Shown: positions 35,020 to 47,411 of the stretch, one piece after another
Position numbering within the stretch: the first letter of the stretch is position 1
Layout: every line of letters starts with the position of its first letter
Assembly (NCBI GenBank): GCA_039111635.1
Contig: JBCAQO010000003.1
Span: 434,001 to 498,000 of the forward strand
Origin: Heterobasidion occidentale
Lineage: Eukaryota; Basidiomycota; Agaricomycetes; Russulales; Bondarzewiaceae
Length of the DNA: 64,000 nucleotides
Direction of reading: 5' to 3'
Notes under the pieces: model-generated
What the model saw: only the letters and a program-made list of their open reading frames with translations
The model's database searches: none
What the model was told of the DNA's origin: nothing
Position numbers and translations under genes: made by a program

Positions 35020-35988
35020 GACAGCATGGAATTTCCTGTAAGGGGAGTTTGTAGACTAGCTCATGGTATAATGATAGCGGCCGTAGGTCAGTGTAAGTTT
35101 CTTATGACTATGACTGTCCTTCTTCACATGTATCCCTCCTTCTGAATAAAACCATCGTTTAGTTCTCGTCTGAATTCTCACTCTGACTAATTCCCAAAGG
35201 TGCACTGCGTCCCGGTAATACATCCGCTCTAGCTTGATCACCAAAATAAGCAGTCAAGGAGCACCAAATCGCCCCAGGCGCTGGCCTCATCGGCCTTTGC
35301 GGCAATGAGTTAATGAAGCCTCATCCGGTCCTTGACAGACGACATAAATGATGCATGCCTATTCACAAATAGGGTATGTTTCAAGACACAATCGGCCATG
35401 TGTACTTATGTGGGTCAATAAACACGGCCGCCATGTGGGCTGCAGCTGAGTGACATACGCTGACTCGCAAGGTTGTTGATGCATGGTTTGAACAGCCGGC
35501 GCAGAGTTTTGACTCAGCTCGCAACGGGCTTCAACGGGTGCAGAGGGACGGGCCCGCGATCATTAAAGACCGCATCGTACACGCCCCCTTTCGTCGAGGC
35601 AAGAGATCTGCCTGGATGCGGAGATTCGTTCGGCGCAAACCCTGCCCCAGACGAGGTGCTCCTGGATGCCATATGGGTCTGTGTGCCCATTCTGTAGCAG
35701 CTGGTGATCCGGCGCAGGGGTGCGATATGTAACTCAGGCCTGCAGGTTTCCCCGAGGAGGAGCATCACTCGCAGAGCCGAGTCGTGCGGATGTAAGAGCT
35801 TTCTCGCAACAGCAGGTGGATGCATGACCATGCTCGAAATAATGCATTACGCACAGCCGCATAAGGCTATCAACGACAACAACACTGCACACCACTATCG
35901 GGTACACTGACGAAGGTCAATAGGAACGATCATACACGCAGACAAGCAAGGGGAAAAAGGGGGGCTCATCGTGAAATAGTAGGACGAT
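35020..35988. other. Convergent intergenic region
   Basis: Lies between the 3' ends of TFIIB (+) and RRS1 (-). Short frames around 35473-35910 have no recognised motif, and I see no gene. Confidence 0.5.
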
Positions 35989-37220
35989 CTACCGTCTGCC
36001 CTTCCCCCTCTTCTTCCCGTCCCCGCCGCCCTGCTTCCTCGCCAGCGAAACGCTGCCTTGGCCCTTCGAGGCGAACCGCACGGCCTTCCGCACGTTGAGC
36101 ACGTCGTCTCCGTCCTCCCGCCTCGCTTTTTTAGGCTCCGTTCCAAGCTTGGAGAGGAGTGCCAGGTTGGCGTCTTTCTCCTTCTCTACGGATTTTTCCG
36201 CGGGGTCGAACTGGTGATCATAGCGGAGCAAATACGAAGGAGAAATATCAAAATTTTGGATTTGAAAAATCAAGCGGAAGAAAATGGGATGAAGGCTGGC
36301 GAGACGAACCTTGCGCTTGACGCCCCGCAGCTTCTTCTCGCCCTCGAGCTTCTTGTCGAACTTGCCCATGCTCGCCGTGCTGGTGCGCGTCGTCGCGAGC
36401 GTTCGCTCGATGTCCTGTTTCCGCTGGTCGCGCTCCCCGGACCCACCCTGCGCACGGGCAGCATTCTGCAGTCGCTGGCGCTCGTTCTTGGCCACCCGCG
36501 CCTTGCGCGCGTCGCGGGCCTCTTTTGATGGGTCGTGGTCGGCGTCTGTCAGAGGAAAAGCGGCCAGTTAGAAGTTGGCCAACGCAGGTGCGGCGGGCCG
36601 AGGAAGCTACAAGCTGGAAAAAATGGAGAACGTGCGCACCGGCGTTGGCTGGGACCTCCGAGAGCCACTGCGTCTCTGCCTCGCGGTTCTTCCCGTTCCA
36701 CCCCCAGCGGTTGACCCAGTCCTGCTTCTCCTCGTCCCAGACCTTCTTGTCGCGCTTCGTCTTGGAGATGCCCTTCGCCTGCGCGAAGCGCTCCCACTTG
36801 GTCATGGGTTTTAGCTTGGGGAGCGGCTTCGCGCGCGGGAGCTGCGTCGTCGGGGTGGGGAGCTTCGCGAGGGGGCCGTCGGTGGAGGATTGGGTGGGCA
36901 GGGAGAAGAGGGCGCCGAGAAGGACTTGGATGCCGTCGCGCGCGGTGGATTGGAGGAAGTCCTCGAGGTTCTCGCTGTGTACGATGTTAGCTTTGCATAG
37001 ACGAAAATACTTGCAAAATGGTCACTTGTAGCTCTCCGCATCTATTGGGTTGAGATCTGTGACTGTCAAGAAGCCGACGTCGACTTCGAGGGGGATGTCT
37101 TTTTCGACGGTTACGGCCTTGCTGAAATTGCGAAGAAATGAGTGGACGATTTTTTTTCTGGGCTTGATTTTTGACTCACTGCTTTGCTGCCTGAGAGGCG
37201 AGGATATCTGAGACATCCAT
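35989..37220 (-). CDS. RRS1: Ribosome biogenesis regulatory protein RRS1
   Basis: This is a nucleolar assembly factor that, with Rpf2, brings the 5S RNP into the pre-60S ribosome. The ATG at 37220 gives MDVSDILASQAAKH; a short intron leads to KAVTVEKDIPLEVDVGFLTV and DLNPIDAESY. The next exon has LPTPTTQLPRAKPLPKLKPM, TKWERFAQAKGISKTKRDKK and QDWVNRWGWNGKN, the most conserved RRS1 core. The basic C-terminus includes ASMGKFDKKLEGEKKLRGVK and ends GKKRGKGRR at 35989. Four or five exons are intact. Confidence 0.95.
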
Positions 37221-37520
37221 AGCGAGAAAGAAAAAATGTCGGTGGGTACAGAGGACGGCGATGGCGAGAGCTCCTCGAAGACGAAGAATCTATGGGTCAT
37301 CACGTGCTGCACCGTTACCTACGGTATTTAGCGCCGAAGCGTTCTCCCTTTCTCTCCTCGGATTTGATGCTCTCCTGGACTTCTCCTGGCCATACCGCTT
37401 TTCTGCCAAGATTTGTTCTGGATCTGAGACACATCGCCTGGCCCTGAAAAAGCCCTGCAATCAGCCAACCCCGGTTTGACTGCAGCATCTTCGCGATGGC
37501 TGGATCTAGGTCGGAATGCC

Positions 37521-37712
37521 TCCCAATCCCCACGAAAATCTGGATGGCGCGCAGGTTTTGATTATACCTCCCAATCCCCACGAAAATCTGGATGGCGCGC
37601 AGGTTTTGATTATACCTCCCAATCCCCACGAAAATCTGGATGGCGCGCAGGTTTTGATTATACCTCCCAATCCCCACGAAAATCTGGATGGCGCGCAGGT
37701 TTTGATTATATC
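37521..37712. repeat. 48-bp tandem repeat, four copies
   Basis: The unit starts TCCCAATCCCCACGAAAATC and ends GATTATACC. It begins at 37521, 37569, 37617 and 37665, and the copies are virtually identical. The 16-codon length keeps frames open on both strands, so the open frames here (37476-37823 + and 37315-37766 -) are not evidence of genes. Confidence 0.95.
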
Positions 37713-38794
37713 CCACTGATATCGGCAAGCGCCCTCGTGCGTACCCGACCAACTACAGCAGTGCATTCCGAGTTAGCCTTGTGCGCGAGGCTGCGTGTTT
37801 CAACCACTGCTATGTACTCCTGACGTGCCAGCAGGCGGACGGTGCTGGATGGGGCAGTCATGCTGTCGCCAATTCTCTGATCCCCGTCGCCTCAGTTCGA
37901 CCAGCTGTGAGATAGCCATCCGCCGAACAATCTCCTTGATCAGTGTTTCTCTTCTGTGCGTTGAAAACGCTAGCTCTGTTCCGCCTGCAGATATCGTTTC
38001 GAGCGCATATCTTTCTCAGCGGGGTTTCACAGCATTCATACAGATCGATCTCCGGCCAGCTTTCATCGTTGCAGCTCTTGTCGTGCTTGCCCGTACGTGG
38101 TCTCAGTCCCTTTTCCGAATGCTGCAGATGGCTCTCTCGGTACATGACCTCCTTCACCTCAGTATGCTCTCACGGAATCCGGCTTTGATGTTTCCTTTCT
38201 GCCATCTGCTCCGCGATACATACTTACAGAACGCGTGGTGGGCCGAAATTACCCCTCATAGCTGTCGATTCTGCTGTAATGACGATATCGGCACAATAAA
38301 TAGAACGGTATTAGCAGCTCTTGCTTGATCAGCGCTGTGGTGGGCGTTGAGAGGCGTCGGATGATCGACAGACTAAAAGTAGTAACATCATTTCATCCTA
38401 TCTTCGTCCTTCCGGGTCTTCCCCATACGTCGCGTTCCATGTATTGTTTTGCACCATAATTGCGCAGCCGTCTCTATCAGCTTCTATTATCTGTTCGGCC
38501 GTAATATCGTAGGGATTTATAACGCGGCCCTGCGGTAGAGCACGCGCGCGTTGCGAGACTGGGTGAGTAGGTTGCCGTGGCGCACATGGCGAGCGCTGGG
38601 AGCGCTCCTTCATGTGGGTGTGCGGGGACGGAGGCGAGCCCGCTGCAGATGGGGGCGGTCGTGCATGGAGATGAATGTGCTCATGTGGTCGCCGTTCTTC
38701 TATATTCCCATCACTCCCAGAAGACCATGCGTCCTCCTCATAAAAGCCCTCCCCGCACCGTCGCTGCCCCCCAGCACCAGCAGCAGCCCTCGCC
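37713..38794. other. Intergenic region before S53 proteases
   Basis: A 177-codon frame (37795-38328 +) has no recognised motif and a random-looking composition; I do not support it as a gene. The 3' end holds the promoter of the first sedolisin gene. Confidence 0.45.
38739..38746 (+). promoter_or_regulatory. TATA-like element of S53 protease gene 1
   Basis: CATAAAAG about 50 bp upstream of the ATG at 38795. Confidence 0.5.
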
Positions 38795-41289
38795 ATGCTC
38801 GTCCTCCCCGCCATCATCCTCGCGGCCCTCGCCCACGCCGCCCCACACAACACCCCGCGCCTCAAGGAGCGCGTCCCCGTCCCCCGCAACTGGGTCCGCC
38901 TCGCCGAGGCCCCCGCGGACCACACCATCGCCCTTCGTATCGCCCTCCCCCAGCCGAGGTTTAGCGAGCTTGAGGCGCACCTGTACGAAGTGAGCGACCC
39001 CGCGCACGCGCGCTACGGCGCGCACCTATCCAAGGAGGACGTCGAGGCGCTCGTGCGCCCCCATGCGGAGAGCGTGGACGCCGTCGACGCATGGCTCGCG
39101 AGCCACGGGATCAAGGAGAGCGACTGCCACCGCTCGCCCGCGAAGGACTGGGTCAAGGTCGACGTGCCCGTCAGCCTGGCCGAGAAAATGCTCGACACCG
39201 TGAGTCGCTCGAATATTCAAGAGCACCACTCATGAGTGGCGGCTGACGCGTTGCGTGGGGCTGCGGATAGAAATACCACATCTGGCAACACGCCGATGGC
39301 GACACGCTCGTCCGCACGACGAGCTACAGCCTCCCGGAGCACCTGCACGCGCACGTCGACCTCGTCCAGCCCACCACCCTCTTCAGCCGCTTCCGAAAGC
39401 ACCGCTCCACCATCAGCATCTTCGAGCAAGATCAAGACCAGGCCGCGCCGGTCGCGAGCGCAAAGCTGAGCGCCGCCGCGGCGTCTGACCAGCTCGTCGA
39501 CGCGAGCTGCAACACGAGCATCACGATCAAGTGCCTCCAGGAGATCTACAACATCGGGGACTACGTCGCGAACGGGACCAACGGGAACGCGATTGGGCTC
39601 ACGGGGTACCTCGAGCAGTACGCGAACATCGCGGACCTGCAGAAGTTCTTCGCCGCGCAGCGCCCCGACGCGGTCAACTCGACGTTCGAGACGGTCTTGA
39701 TCAATGGTGCGTGCCTCGCCTGCGCCCGCGCTCGCGCTCGCGCGTTTGATTGAATGGGGCTTGCCGGTAGGTGGACAGAACGACCAGAACGTCTCGCTTG
39801 CGGGCGTCGAAGCCAACCTCGACACTCAGTTCGCGTTCGGCCTTGCGTTCCCCACGCCCGGCACGTTCTGGTCGACCGGCGGCAGCCCGCCATTCATCCC
39901 AGACGAGATCACACCCACGGACACGAACGAGCCGTATATCGACGTGCGTCGTTATCCTCCCTACTCTATTCAAGAAGCTAACGCGTATGCGCGCGTGCAG
40001 TGGTTGTCGTTCGTGCTTAACCAGACCACCCTCCCGCAAAGTATTTCGACGTCGTACGGCGATGACGAGCAGACAGGTAACGCCGAATGCCGCTCATCGA
40101 CCCTGAGCGACCGCACTGACGTATTCTGCGCTCTACAGTCCCGCAGAGCTACGCCGAGCGCGCATGCCAGGAGTTCGCCCAGCTCGGTAACCACCCACGC
40201 CGCGCCTCTTCCACGCAGAGTCGGTCGTTCTGACATGCTGCGTGCGCGCGCGTTTTTCAGGTGCCCGCGGCGTGTCGCTGCTGTTCAGCTCTGGCGACGG
40301 CGGCGTCGGGGACGGCGACTCGGACCCCGCGACGCAGATCTGCATCACCAACGACGGCACGAACACGACGCGCTTCATGCCCAGCTTCCCTGCGAGCTGT
40401 CCCTTGTGCGTGCGCCCCCCACAGTCTTCTTGCTGTGTCTGACCTGACGCTCGCGACGTTCGTGCGCGCAGCGTGACTGCCGTTGGTGGGACGCAGCATT
40501 TCCCCGAGGTCGCGGTGTCGCGGTTCTTCTCTGGTGGCGGGTTCAGCGACTATGTGAGCACGCTCGGGTGTATGTTCGTATCTTTGGGCAGTATCTCATG
40601 TGTCTTTTTCCTCTCTTACAGTTCGCTCGCCCCGCGTACCAAGAGGCGGCGGTGTCGAAGTACCTCGCTACCCTCCCTGAAGGCACCTACGCAGGCCTGT
40701 TCAACTCGTACGCACCCTACCCATTTCGCAGCTATGCGCGTTCTTACCCCACGATCTAATCAACAGGAGCGGACGTGTACGTCGCGCCCGCCGTCTCCCA
40801 ACTCGATGAGCATTGACTGATAGATGGTCTTACCTCACCTGTCGATCTACCCCGCAGGCCTACCCCGACGTCGCAGCGCAGGGCGACTTCTTCCTGATCT
40901 TCTTCCAGGGTCAGACGGGCCACGTTGGCGGGACGTCGGCGTCCTCGCCGACGTTCGCGGGCGTCGTCGCGCTGCTCAATGACGTGCGGATCAACGCGGG
41001 GCTCCCGCCGCTCGGGTTCTTGAACCCGCTGCTGTACAGCGTTGGTGTGGCGGGCCTGAACGATATCACGGTCGGGAAAAATGCGGGGTGCGGGACGGAG
41101 GGGTTCAATGTGCGTGACATTTGATGTGTTTCTGCTCTTTCGTGTCTTGTTGTTGTTGATGATGATGCTGAGGTTGACATTGCATGCTGACCCGCTTCGT
41201 TGTTGCAGGCGTCGACGGGATGGGACCCTGTGACTGGGCTCGGAACGCCGAACTTTGGAAAGCTGAAGGACATCGTGCTGGCTGCATGA
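38795..41289 (+). CDS. Secreted S53 (sedolisin/tripeptidyl-peptidase) protease 1
   Basis: This is a sedolisin-family serine-carboxyl peptidase of the fungal tripeptidyl-peptidase type, active at acid pH outside the cell. A signal peptide ([17 protein letters not shown]) is followed by the activation pro-domain ([37 protein letters not shown]). The catalytic Glu and Asp lie in [17 protein letters not shown], the oxyanion Asp in [15 protein letters not shown] and the nucleophile Ser in [12 protein letters not shown]. The Ca-site region is NDITVG. The C-terminus is [20 protein letters not shown], ending LAA. About ten short introns interrupt it, and two of them bracket a 10-nt microexon (GAGCGGACGT, near 40767) that encodes part of SSGR. 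The frame is intact when these are removed. It is a tandem paralogue of the next gene. Confidence 0.93.
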
Positions 41290-42096
41290 GTCGGCCGCGT
41301 TCGTGTAGTGTTGTACTGACCGAGATGCCACCACTATCGGCATTGTTTAACTTACTAGGGAACATCTATCATTGACGGCGGAGGAGGACGAATGGAGTAA
41401 ATTTATTGGGGATTCCTTTTTGCTTGTTCTGTTGGTGCTTCGTGATGGCGACTTTGAGGGTCGCCGGTGGCCGCGACCCGCCGGGCTTGGCGGATCTGCG
41501 CTGCAGTTACGGGTGATTTTCCTGGATTCGCCCAGTTGCTTGCATAGAAGGGTGGCGCTCGCCGCTGGAAGTGCTCGTGGGCATTCGACGTGTTCGCTGA
41601 GTGTGCGATTGCGATGCGTCAATGCTGCCTCGATGGAGCGATCGTATTGCCAGAGACTCGAGTGATAGAAATCAGAAGCTCCGCGTGGTAACTTGCGCCG
41701 TCATAATACCAACAGTTGATGGGCGGTACTAAAGTACTAGCCTTCCGTGATGTTCATCTAGCGGAGTATATGCGGCTGGGCGCGACCCTGCTGGAGTCAG
41801 ATGGCTTGAAAAGCAAGGGACGGTGAGCGCATGCACCTTCCTGGGTAAGCATGCCTGGCGGAATTACGCTGGCTATCAGCGGCAGGAAACAATACTGAAG
41901 ACCGTGGGTGTGAGCAAGTCGCGAGCGAAGCGATGAATGACGCGGGAGTGTTCCTGGACAGAGAACCCGCGTCCATATGCTTCGCCATTAGCTCGCCGGA
42001 CCAGTTTGTAATGGCAGCGATGTATAAAAGAACGCGTCGGCTCGCGTCCGAGGGCCCGCACGGTCCTGCTCGTTCGCAGCGCCAGCGTTCACGACG
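41290..42096. other. Intergenic region between the two S53 genes
   Basis: 3' flank of S53 gene 1 and promoter of S53 gene 2. No additional gene is seen; frames on the minus strand here overlap or shadow the protease genes. Confidence 0.6.
42023..42030 (+). promoter_or_regulatory. TATA box of S53 protease gene 2
   Basis: TATAAAAG lies 67-74 bp upstream of the ATG at 42097, a near-perfect match in a good position. Confidence 0.7.
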
Positions 42097-44529
42097 ATGC
42101 TCGCGCTCTCCCCCATCCCCGTGCTGCTCGCCCTCGCGGCCTTCGCCAGCGCCGCCCCGCGCAGCACGCTCAAGCTCAAAGAGCACATCGACGTCCCGCG
42201 CAACTGGGTCCGCGTCGCCGACGCCCCCGCGGAGCACACAATCGCGCTGCGCATCGCGCTCCCGCAGAGCAACTTTGACGCGCTCGAGGCGCACCTGTAC
42301 GAAGCGAGCGACCCCGACCACGCGCGCTACGGCCAGCACCTGTCCAAGGAAGAGGTCGAGCGCCTCGTCGCGCCGCGCCCCGAGAGCCTTGCCGCCGTGC
42401 AGGAATGGCTCGCCGGGCACGGCATCCCCAAGAGCGCGTGCACGCACTCGCCGGCGAAGGACTGGGTCAAGGTGGACGTCCCCGTGAGCAAGGCCGAGGC
42501 GATGCTCGACACCGTGAGTGCCGTTCCCTGCTTGAGCGTGCGCGCGCGTGATCCCGTGACGTGACGCGCGCCGTGCAGAAATACCACGTCTGGCAGCACG
42601 CCGTCGACGGCGACGTCCTCGTCCGCACCACCAGCTACAGCCTCCCCGAGCACCTCCACGCCCATGTCGAGCTCATCCAGCCCACCACCATGTTCGGCCG
42701 CTTCCGCAGCGCCCGCTCGCTCATCAGCATCCTCGACGACGCCCCCGAGTCCTCGGCCCTCAAGAGCCACGTCAAGATCGTCGACGCTGCCTCTGGCACG
42801 TCCATCGATGCGAGCTGCAACCAAACCATCACGATCTCCTGCATCCAGCAGCTCTATAACGCCGTCGGCTACGTGCCCCAGGCTACCAAAGTGAACAAAA
42901 TTGGCATCACGGGCTACCTCGAGGAGTATGCCAACTTTGCGGATCTCAACAGCTTCTACAAAGACCAGCGCCCCGAGGCTGTCAACTCGACGTTCAAGGT
43001 CGAGTTGATCAACGGTGCGTGTCCGTTCTCTGTCCATACATGCGCTGGCTGATGCAAGAATCAGGTGGTTTGGACAACCAGACTCTGTCCGCGGCTGGTG
43101 CGGAGGCCAACTTGGACGTCCAGTTCGCGTACGGTATCTCTTTCCCTACCCCGGGTACGTTCTGGTCCACTGGCGGCCGCCCCCCGTTCAACCCCGACTC
43201 GATCGTGACCACTAACACCAACGAGCCCTACACTGAGGTGAGCCCGGCCCGCGTTCCTCCGCCTTGCCCGGCCCCGTTGACGAGCTCGCGATTTCAGTGG
43301 ATCGATTTCGTGCTATCGCACCCGGACCTCCCTCAGACCGTGTCCACCTCTTACGGCGATGACGAGCAGACAGGTGAGAACCTGACCTTTTTTCCCGCAA
43401 AGTCGTCCGGAATCTCACAATTTTTTGCTGCCGTGCAGTCCCTAAGAGCTTCGCCGAGCGTGCCTGCAAAGGCTTTGCCCAACTCGGTGCGTCTCCCCCC
43501 ACGGCTGTATGCGCCTGTGGGACTTGGGTTCTAATCGTGCATCACCGTGGCCGTATATAGGCGCCCGTGGCACCTCTCTGCTGTTCAGCTCTGGCGACGG
43601 CGGTGTCGGTGACGGCGACTCTGACCCCGCAACGCAGTCTTGCTTCACCAACGACGGAAAGAACGCCACGAAGTTCATCCCCCTCTTCCCCGCCAGCTGT
43701 CCCTTGTACGTCGGACCTGCCTTTTCACTCCGCAGCCGAGATGCTCACCGTGTGTGTGCAGCGTCACCGCCGTCGGTGGGACCCAGCACTTCCCTGAGGT
43801 TGCCGTATCCCGCTTCTTCTCTGGGGGTGGTTTCAGCAACTACGTATGTGCGTTCATGTGTGCGCGTGTACTCTGTCTGATATGCCGTGCAGTTCTCGCG
43901 CCCCGCGTTCCAAGAGAAGGCTGTGACGAGCTACCTTTCTGCGCTCCCCAAGGGCACCTACAAGGGTCTCTTCAACCCGTGAGTCCTATCGTCCACCCAT
44001 ACCTCGCCTAGGGCTCACCGAAAACCCCCAACAGCGCCGGTCGCGTAAGCTCCCTTATCGTCCCCCCCTCGAGCTTTCGAACCTGACCTCCTCTTGCACA
44101 GGGCATCCCGGACGTCGCCGCGCAAGGCGATTTCTTCCGCATCTTCCTCTCAGGCAGGGCCGTCCTCATCGGCGGCACGTCCGCGTCCTCGCCCACCTTC
44201 GCCGGCGTCGTCTCGCTCCTGAACGACGCGCGCCTCGCGCGCGGCCTGCCGTCCCTCGGCTGGCTTAACCCGCTGCTGTACAGCAAGGGCGTCGCTGGGC
44301 TCAACGATATCACTGTCGGGCATAATTCGGGCTGTGGGACTACCGGGTTCAACGTGAGTGGCCGTTTTGTGTGTCCCTGTGCCCGCGAGAGCGAGGGCTG
44401 GGTCGATACTGTCGCTGATGCTCGTGTTTGGATCGTGCGCGCGCGTAGGTGACGAAGGGGTGGGATCCGGTGACCGGCCTCGGCACGCCGAACTTTGGCA
44501 AGCTGAAGGATATCGTGCTGTCGGTCTAA
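42097..44529 (+). CDS. Secreted S53 (sedolisin/tripeptidyl-peptidase) protease 2
   Basis: This tandem copy of the preceding protease has the same exon plan. The signal peptide is [20 protein letters not shown] and the pro-domain has [20 protein letters not shown]. Catalytic blocks are [17 protein letters not shown] (Glu, Asp), [15 protein letters not shown] (Asp) and [17 protein letters not shown] (Ser). As in copy 1, a 10-nt microexon (CGCCGGTCGC, near 44034) encodes part of PAGR before [12 protein letters not shown]. The C-terminus is [20 protein letters not shown], ending LSV. The frame is intact and all catalytic residues are present. Sequence is clearly diverged in the pro-domain and linker, so both copies have probably been kept for use with different substrates or conditions. 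Confidence 0.93.
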
Positions 44530-45773
44530 CCGTGGTTGTGAAAAAAAAAATACCTGTGCTTTTGTCGTCCGTGTTTTGTTTTTCTGGCTGTGGGCGGTGT
44601 GGAGGAAATGCTGTTGTATTATTGATGCTTCGCGCTCCTAGCTGTGAGCGTGAGGTGTGTGAATGCTTTTTGGTGCGTGTGTTCGAGGGACGGTGTTGGG
44701 CGTTGGTGGGACAGAAATGGCGCTCGCTGTGTGGCATGCTCGATGGAGTGCTGCAAGGCGGTGGGGCCGTCGCTTGGTACTGACGATAACAGAATGTCCC
44801 TTACACGCTCGCGTCGTAGTCCATCACGGTACGAAGAAGATTTCCTTTGACCGACGACACGAATCCAGCAAATAGCCAATGCGGTACGTCATGCCTTCGT
44901 CCCGCAAGTTGACAAGTACGCATCGGCACTTCGCCAAAGGACGCCAACTCTTTTGCCGTCGCGCAGATGGGGCGCGCTTTTTATCTGATAGCATGATCAC
45001 GGATCGGCAGGCATGAGTCAACTTGTGGCGTTCTCTCCAGACGGCGAGGGAGGAAGCCGAGCCGCGTAAGGAATGACTCTGAAGTGACCACGCTCATTCT
45101 TTTGTTCGCCACTTTCTCTCATCTTCTGACATGGCTTTTTTTCTAGATATTGCTCATCGATGCCAATATGCTGGTCCAGAACGCTAAGAGAGCAGCTCCT
45201 AACGCCAATCAAGAAGAGTCCAAGCCCTCTAGTATGAGAACAGTTGTCATTGATCGTGTGAATCGTGATGCCACAGGTCCTGCACGCTTGGTTATCCCAC
45301 CTGCTCAACACCGAAGCCCATTTGTTGAACTTCGAGGACTTGACTTTCGGCGAACAAACAGCTCCTGCCACAGATACCCGCGTTGAACGCCACCTAGACG
45401 AACATAATCTTGTGTTCAGCTGCTGCTGCCTTTCTAGTCTGACGCACTTTATTCGAACGTGACAATTAGTTGTCCACGTTTTTGGAACAGCCATAATTCG
45501 GTGCGTGTGGTGTTCAAAGTCGTCGACACATTGTGACTTTCGCTGTGTAGCTTTGCCTTTTGTTGTCTCTTGCGTGTGGCAGTAATTCAGGGCATGAAGG
45601 CGTTGCCCATGCGCCTCAAAATGCTTTGTTGTACCACCGTGGCGAATGTGGCTTCGCTTGGACGGATTTCTCATATATAAGGGCACGCTCAGCACCCTTC
45701 CTCATCTCACTGCCGGTTATTCGTTACCCACCACCATCAAGTGCTTTCCCCCCCTTTCAAGCCATAGCTCCCA
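44530..45773. other. Intergenic region
   Basis: A 225-codon minus-strand frame (45018-45695) has no recognised domain and a random composition, so I do not call it. The right end is the promoter of the following secreted-protein gene. Confidence 0.5.
45674..45681 (+). promoter_or_regulatory. TATA box of small secreted protein gene
   Basis: TATATAAG lies about 95 bp upstream of the ATG at 45774. Confidence 0.6.
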
Positions 45774-46848
45774 ATGTTTCCCTACAAGATCCTGTATATC
45801 CTAGCCCTTGTAGCGATCACCAATGCCGTGCCTATCTCTGTTCTCAATGACGCGTTCGTAGCCGTCCCTCGTCGTGTTTACTGCGTTCTGACCATTTGAT
45901 CCGTGTCGTGCAGCCTGACGCCCACTTCCCCGCCCGCCTGCGTCGCCAAGGCTTCGCAGTCGCTCTCTGCTACTCCCACTAGCATTGCGGCACCCCAGAG
46001 CACTGGCGCTTCTGACGACTGTTCTGACTACGACGATGACGATGGAGCGTACAAAACCTCGGTTTCTGGATACTACGCGAGGGACACCGTTGGCTTGCCC
46101 CGCATTCCCAAATTCAACATAACCGTCGTCCATGTGGTCGAACAATTGCAGAGGAGCTCCGTCATGCGGGCGCCTTTCTTGCGTCGCGCCCACAAGGTGA
46201 TCTTCACACGCATCGCTCAACCAGACCTTCCCAACGTTGCGCAGGAGTGGCAGGACCTCTGCGTACGTCCCCCGTATCTCGTATCTTCTATGCCACTGAT
46301 CCTTCCCATTCTAGCTCGCCAGCGGTGGCGACATCTTCACCAACGATCCTTGCGTGAAACTGGCCGGCGAGGACGGCATCAACGCTTTGCTCGCCGGTGA
46401 CGACCCGTGCGCCCAACAGGTGAGTATCCTCGTACCCTGCACGGAGCCCCAAGTCGCTGAACGCGATGTCTGCAGGACAACGCTGATGCCATGATCGACT
46501 TTGCGAACTCCGCAAACATCACGAACCGCGACGCGCTCGTCGCGAACGCCGTGGCTTACCGCAAGCACCCGCGGAACGCGCTCAACATCAACGGCATCGT
46601 GCCGTCCACCCCGTTCTGCCAGAGGGCACCTAGGAACCCCGAGCTCCAGGGTCTCGTCAACGCTCAGCTCGATGGCGTCGACCCTGGTTTGTTTGGTGGG
46701 CCCAAGTTCCCCATCGTGGCTTTCGGAGAGAGTAAGCCGCTTTGATCGTGATATGCGCGTGTGCTTTCAACTGACTGTCATTGAACCAATAGGTGGCACT
46801 TGTCCTTTCGGCCAGACGCCGGACGTCTCTACCTGTTCCTGCAACTGA
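45774..46848 (+). CDS. Small secreted protein of unknown function
   Basis: I recognise this only as a type of hypothetical secreted protein seen in polypores. The ATG at 45774 encodes a signal peptide (MFPYKILYILALVAITNAVP). A first intron (GC|GTTCGT...GTGCAG) leads to a Ser/Thr/Ala-rich linker with an acidic patch (SDDCSDYDDDDGAY), then GLPRIPKFNITVVHVVEQLQ. Later exons have SGGDIFTNDPCVKLAGEDGI, NALNINGIVPSTPFCQRAP and FGGPKFPIVAFGE. The C-terminus is cysteine-rich (GGTCPFGQTPDVSTCSCN). Five exons give about 260 residues with about nine cysteines. There are no catalytic motifs. It could be a structural, effector-like or cell-wall protein; function unknown. Confidence 0.75.
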
Positions 46849-47411
46849 GCGCTGAGCGCTGTGCGCCGAAGTGGTTAGCCTTGTCGATAGTCCTTCTTTT
46901 AGTTTATTGTGACAATCTCAGCATTGGGGTTTGAGCATTCATTGAGTCAAATGTGTGACGCGTGCCCAAGAATATTCGTCAACACAGGTGCTAGACACAG
47001 GATGGGATGGTCAAAGATATTGGTGATCTCGTCGGCCTTGCAATGAAATGCTCGTGCGCCCACGATCTCTGTAAAGTGAACAACGGTGATGGTCGTATGG
47101 TCTAGGAGGCTTCGGAATTTCTATTTGCTATTGGATAGCACCCCTGATGAAGCTATGTAAGAATACACTGCAATGCAGTGCGCTCGGGGTATCGAGATAG
47201 AATTTTGGAAGATGTTCAACCTCACTTTTTACCGCCCGTTGGGGTTGACCCAATACAGAGACATGCGCCAACGAACCTGAAGCCCCAGATGTCAACAACA
47301 ACACTCACAGCGGATGCACGTATCAATCCAATTATCATCGAACGCACACAATACCTGCTGACCCAGTAGAGTAAATATCCAGCACCTGCGACGCGGTTAT
47401 ACAGCACCCGC
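46849..47411. other. Convergent intergenic region
   Basis: Lies between the 3' ends of the secreted-protein gene and the dynein subunit gene. No gene seen. Confidence 0.6.

Noticed and set aside
37315..37823. Overlapping open frames across the 48-bp repeat
   Set aside because: All arise from a four-copy 16-codon repeat and have no other support.
41797..43037. Minus-strand frames of 216 and 236 codons opposite the second S53 protease
   Set aside because: They are antisense shadows of GC-rich protease exons; the plus strand carries the catalytic motifs and correct splice sites.
45018..45695. 225-codon minus-strand frame
   Set aside because: No domain, random-like composition, and no related frame continuation or promoter signal.
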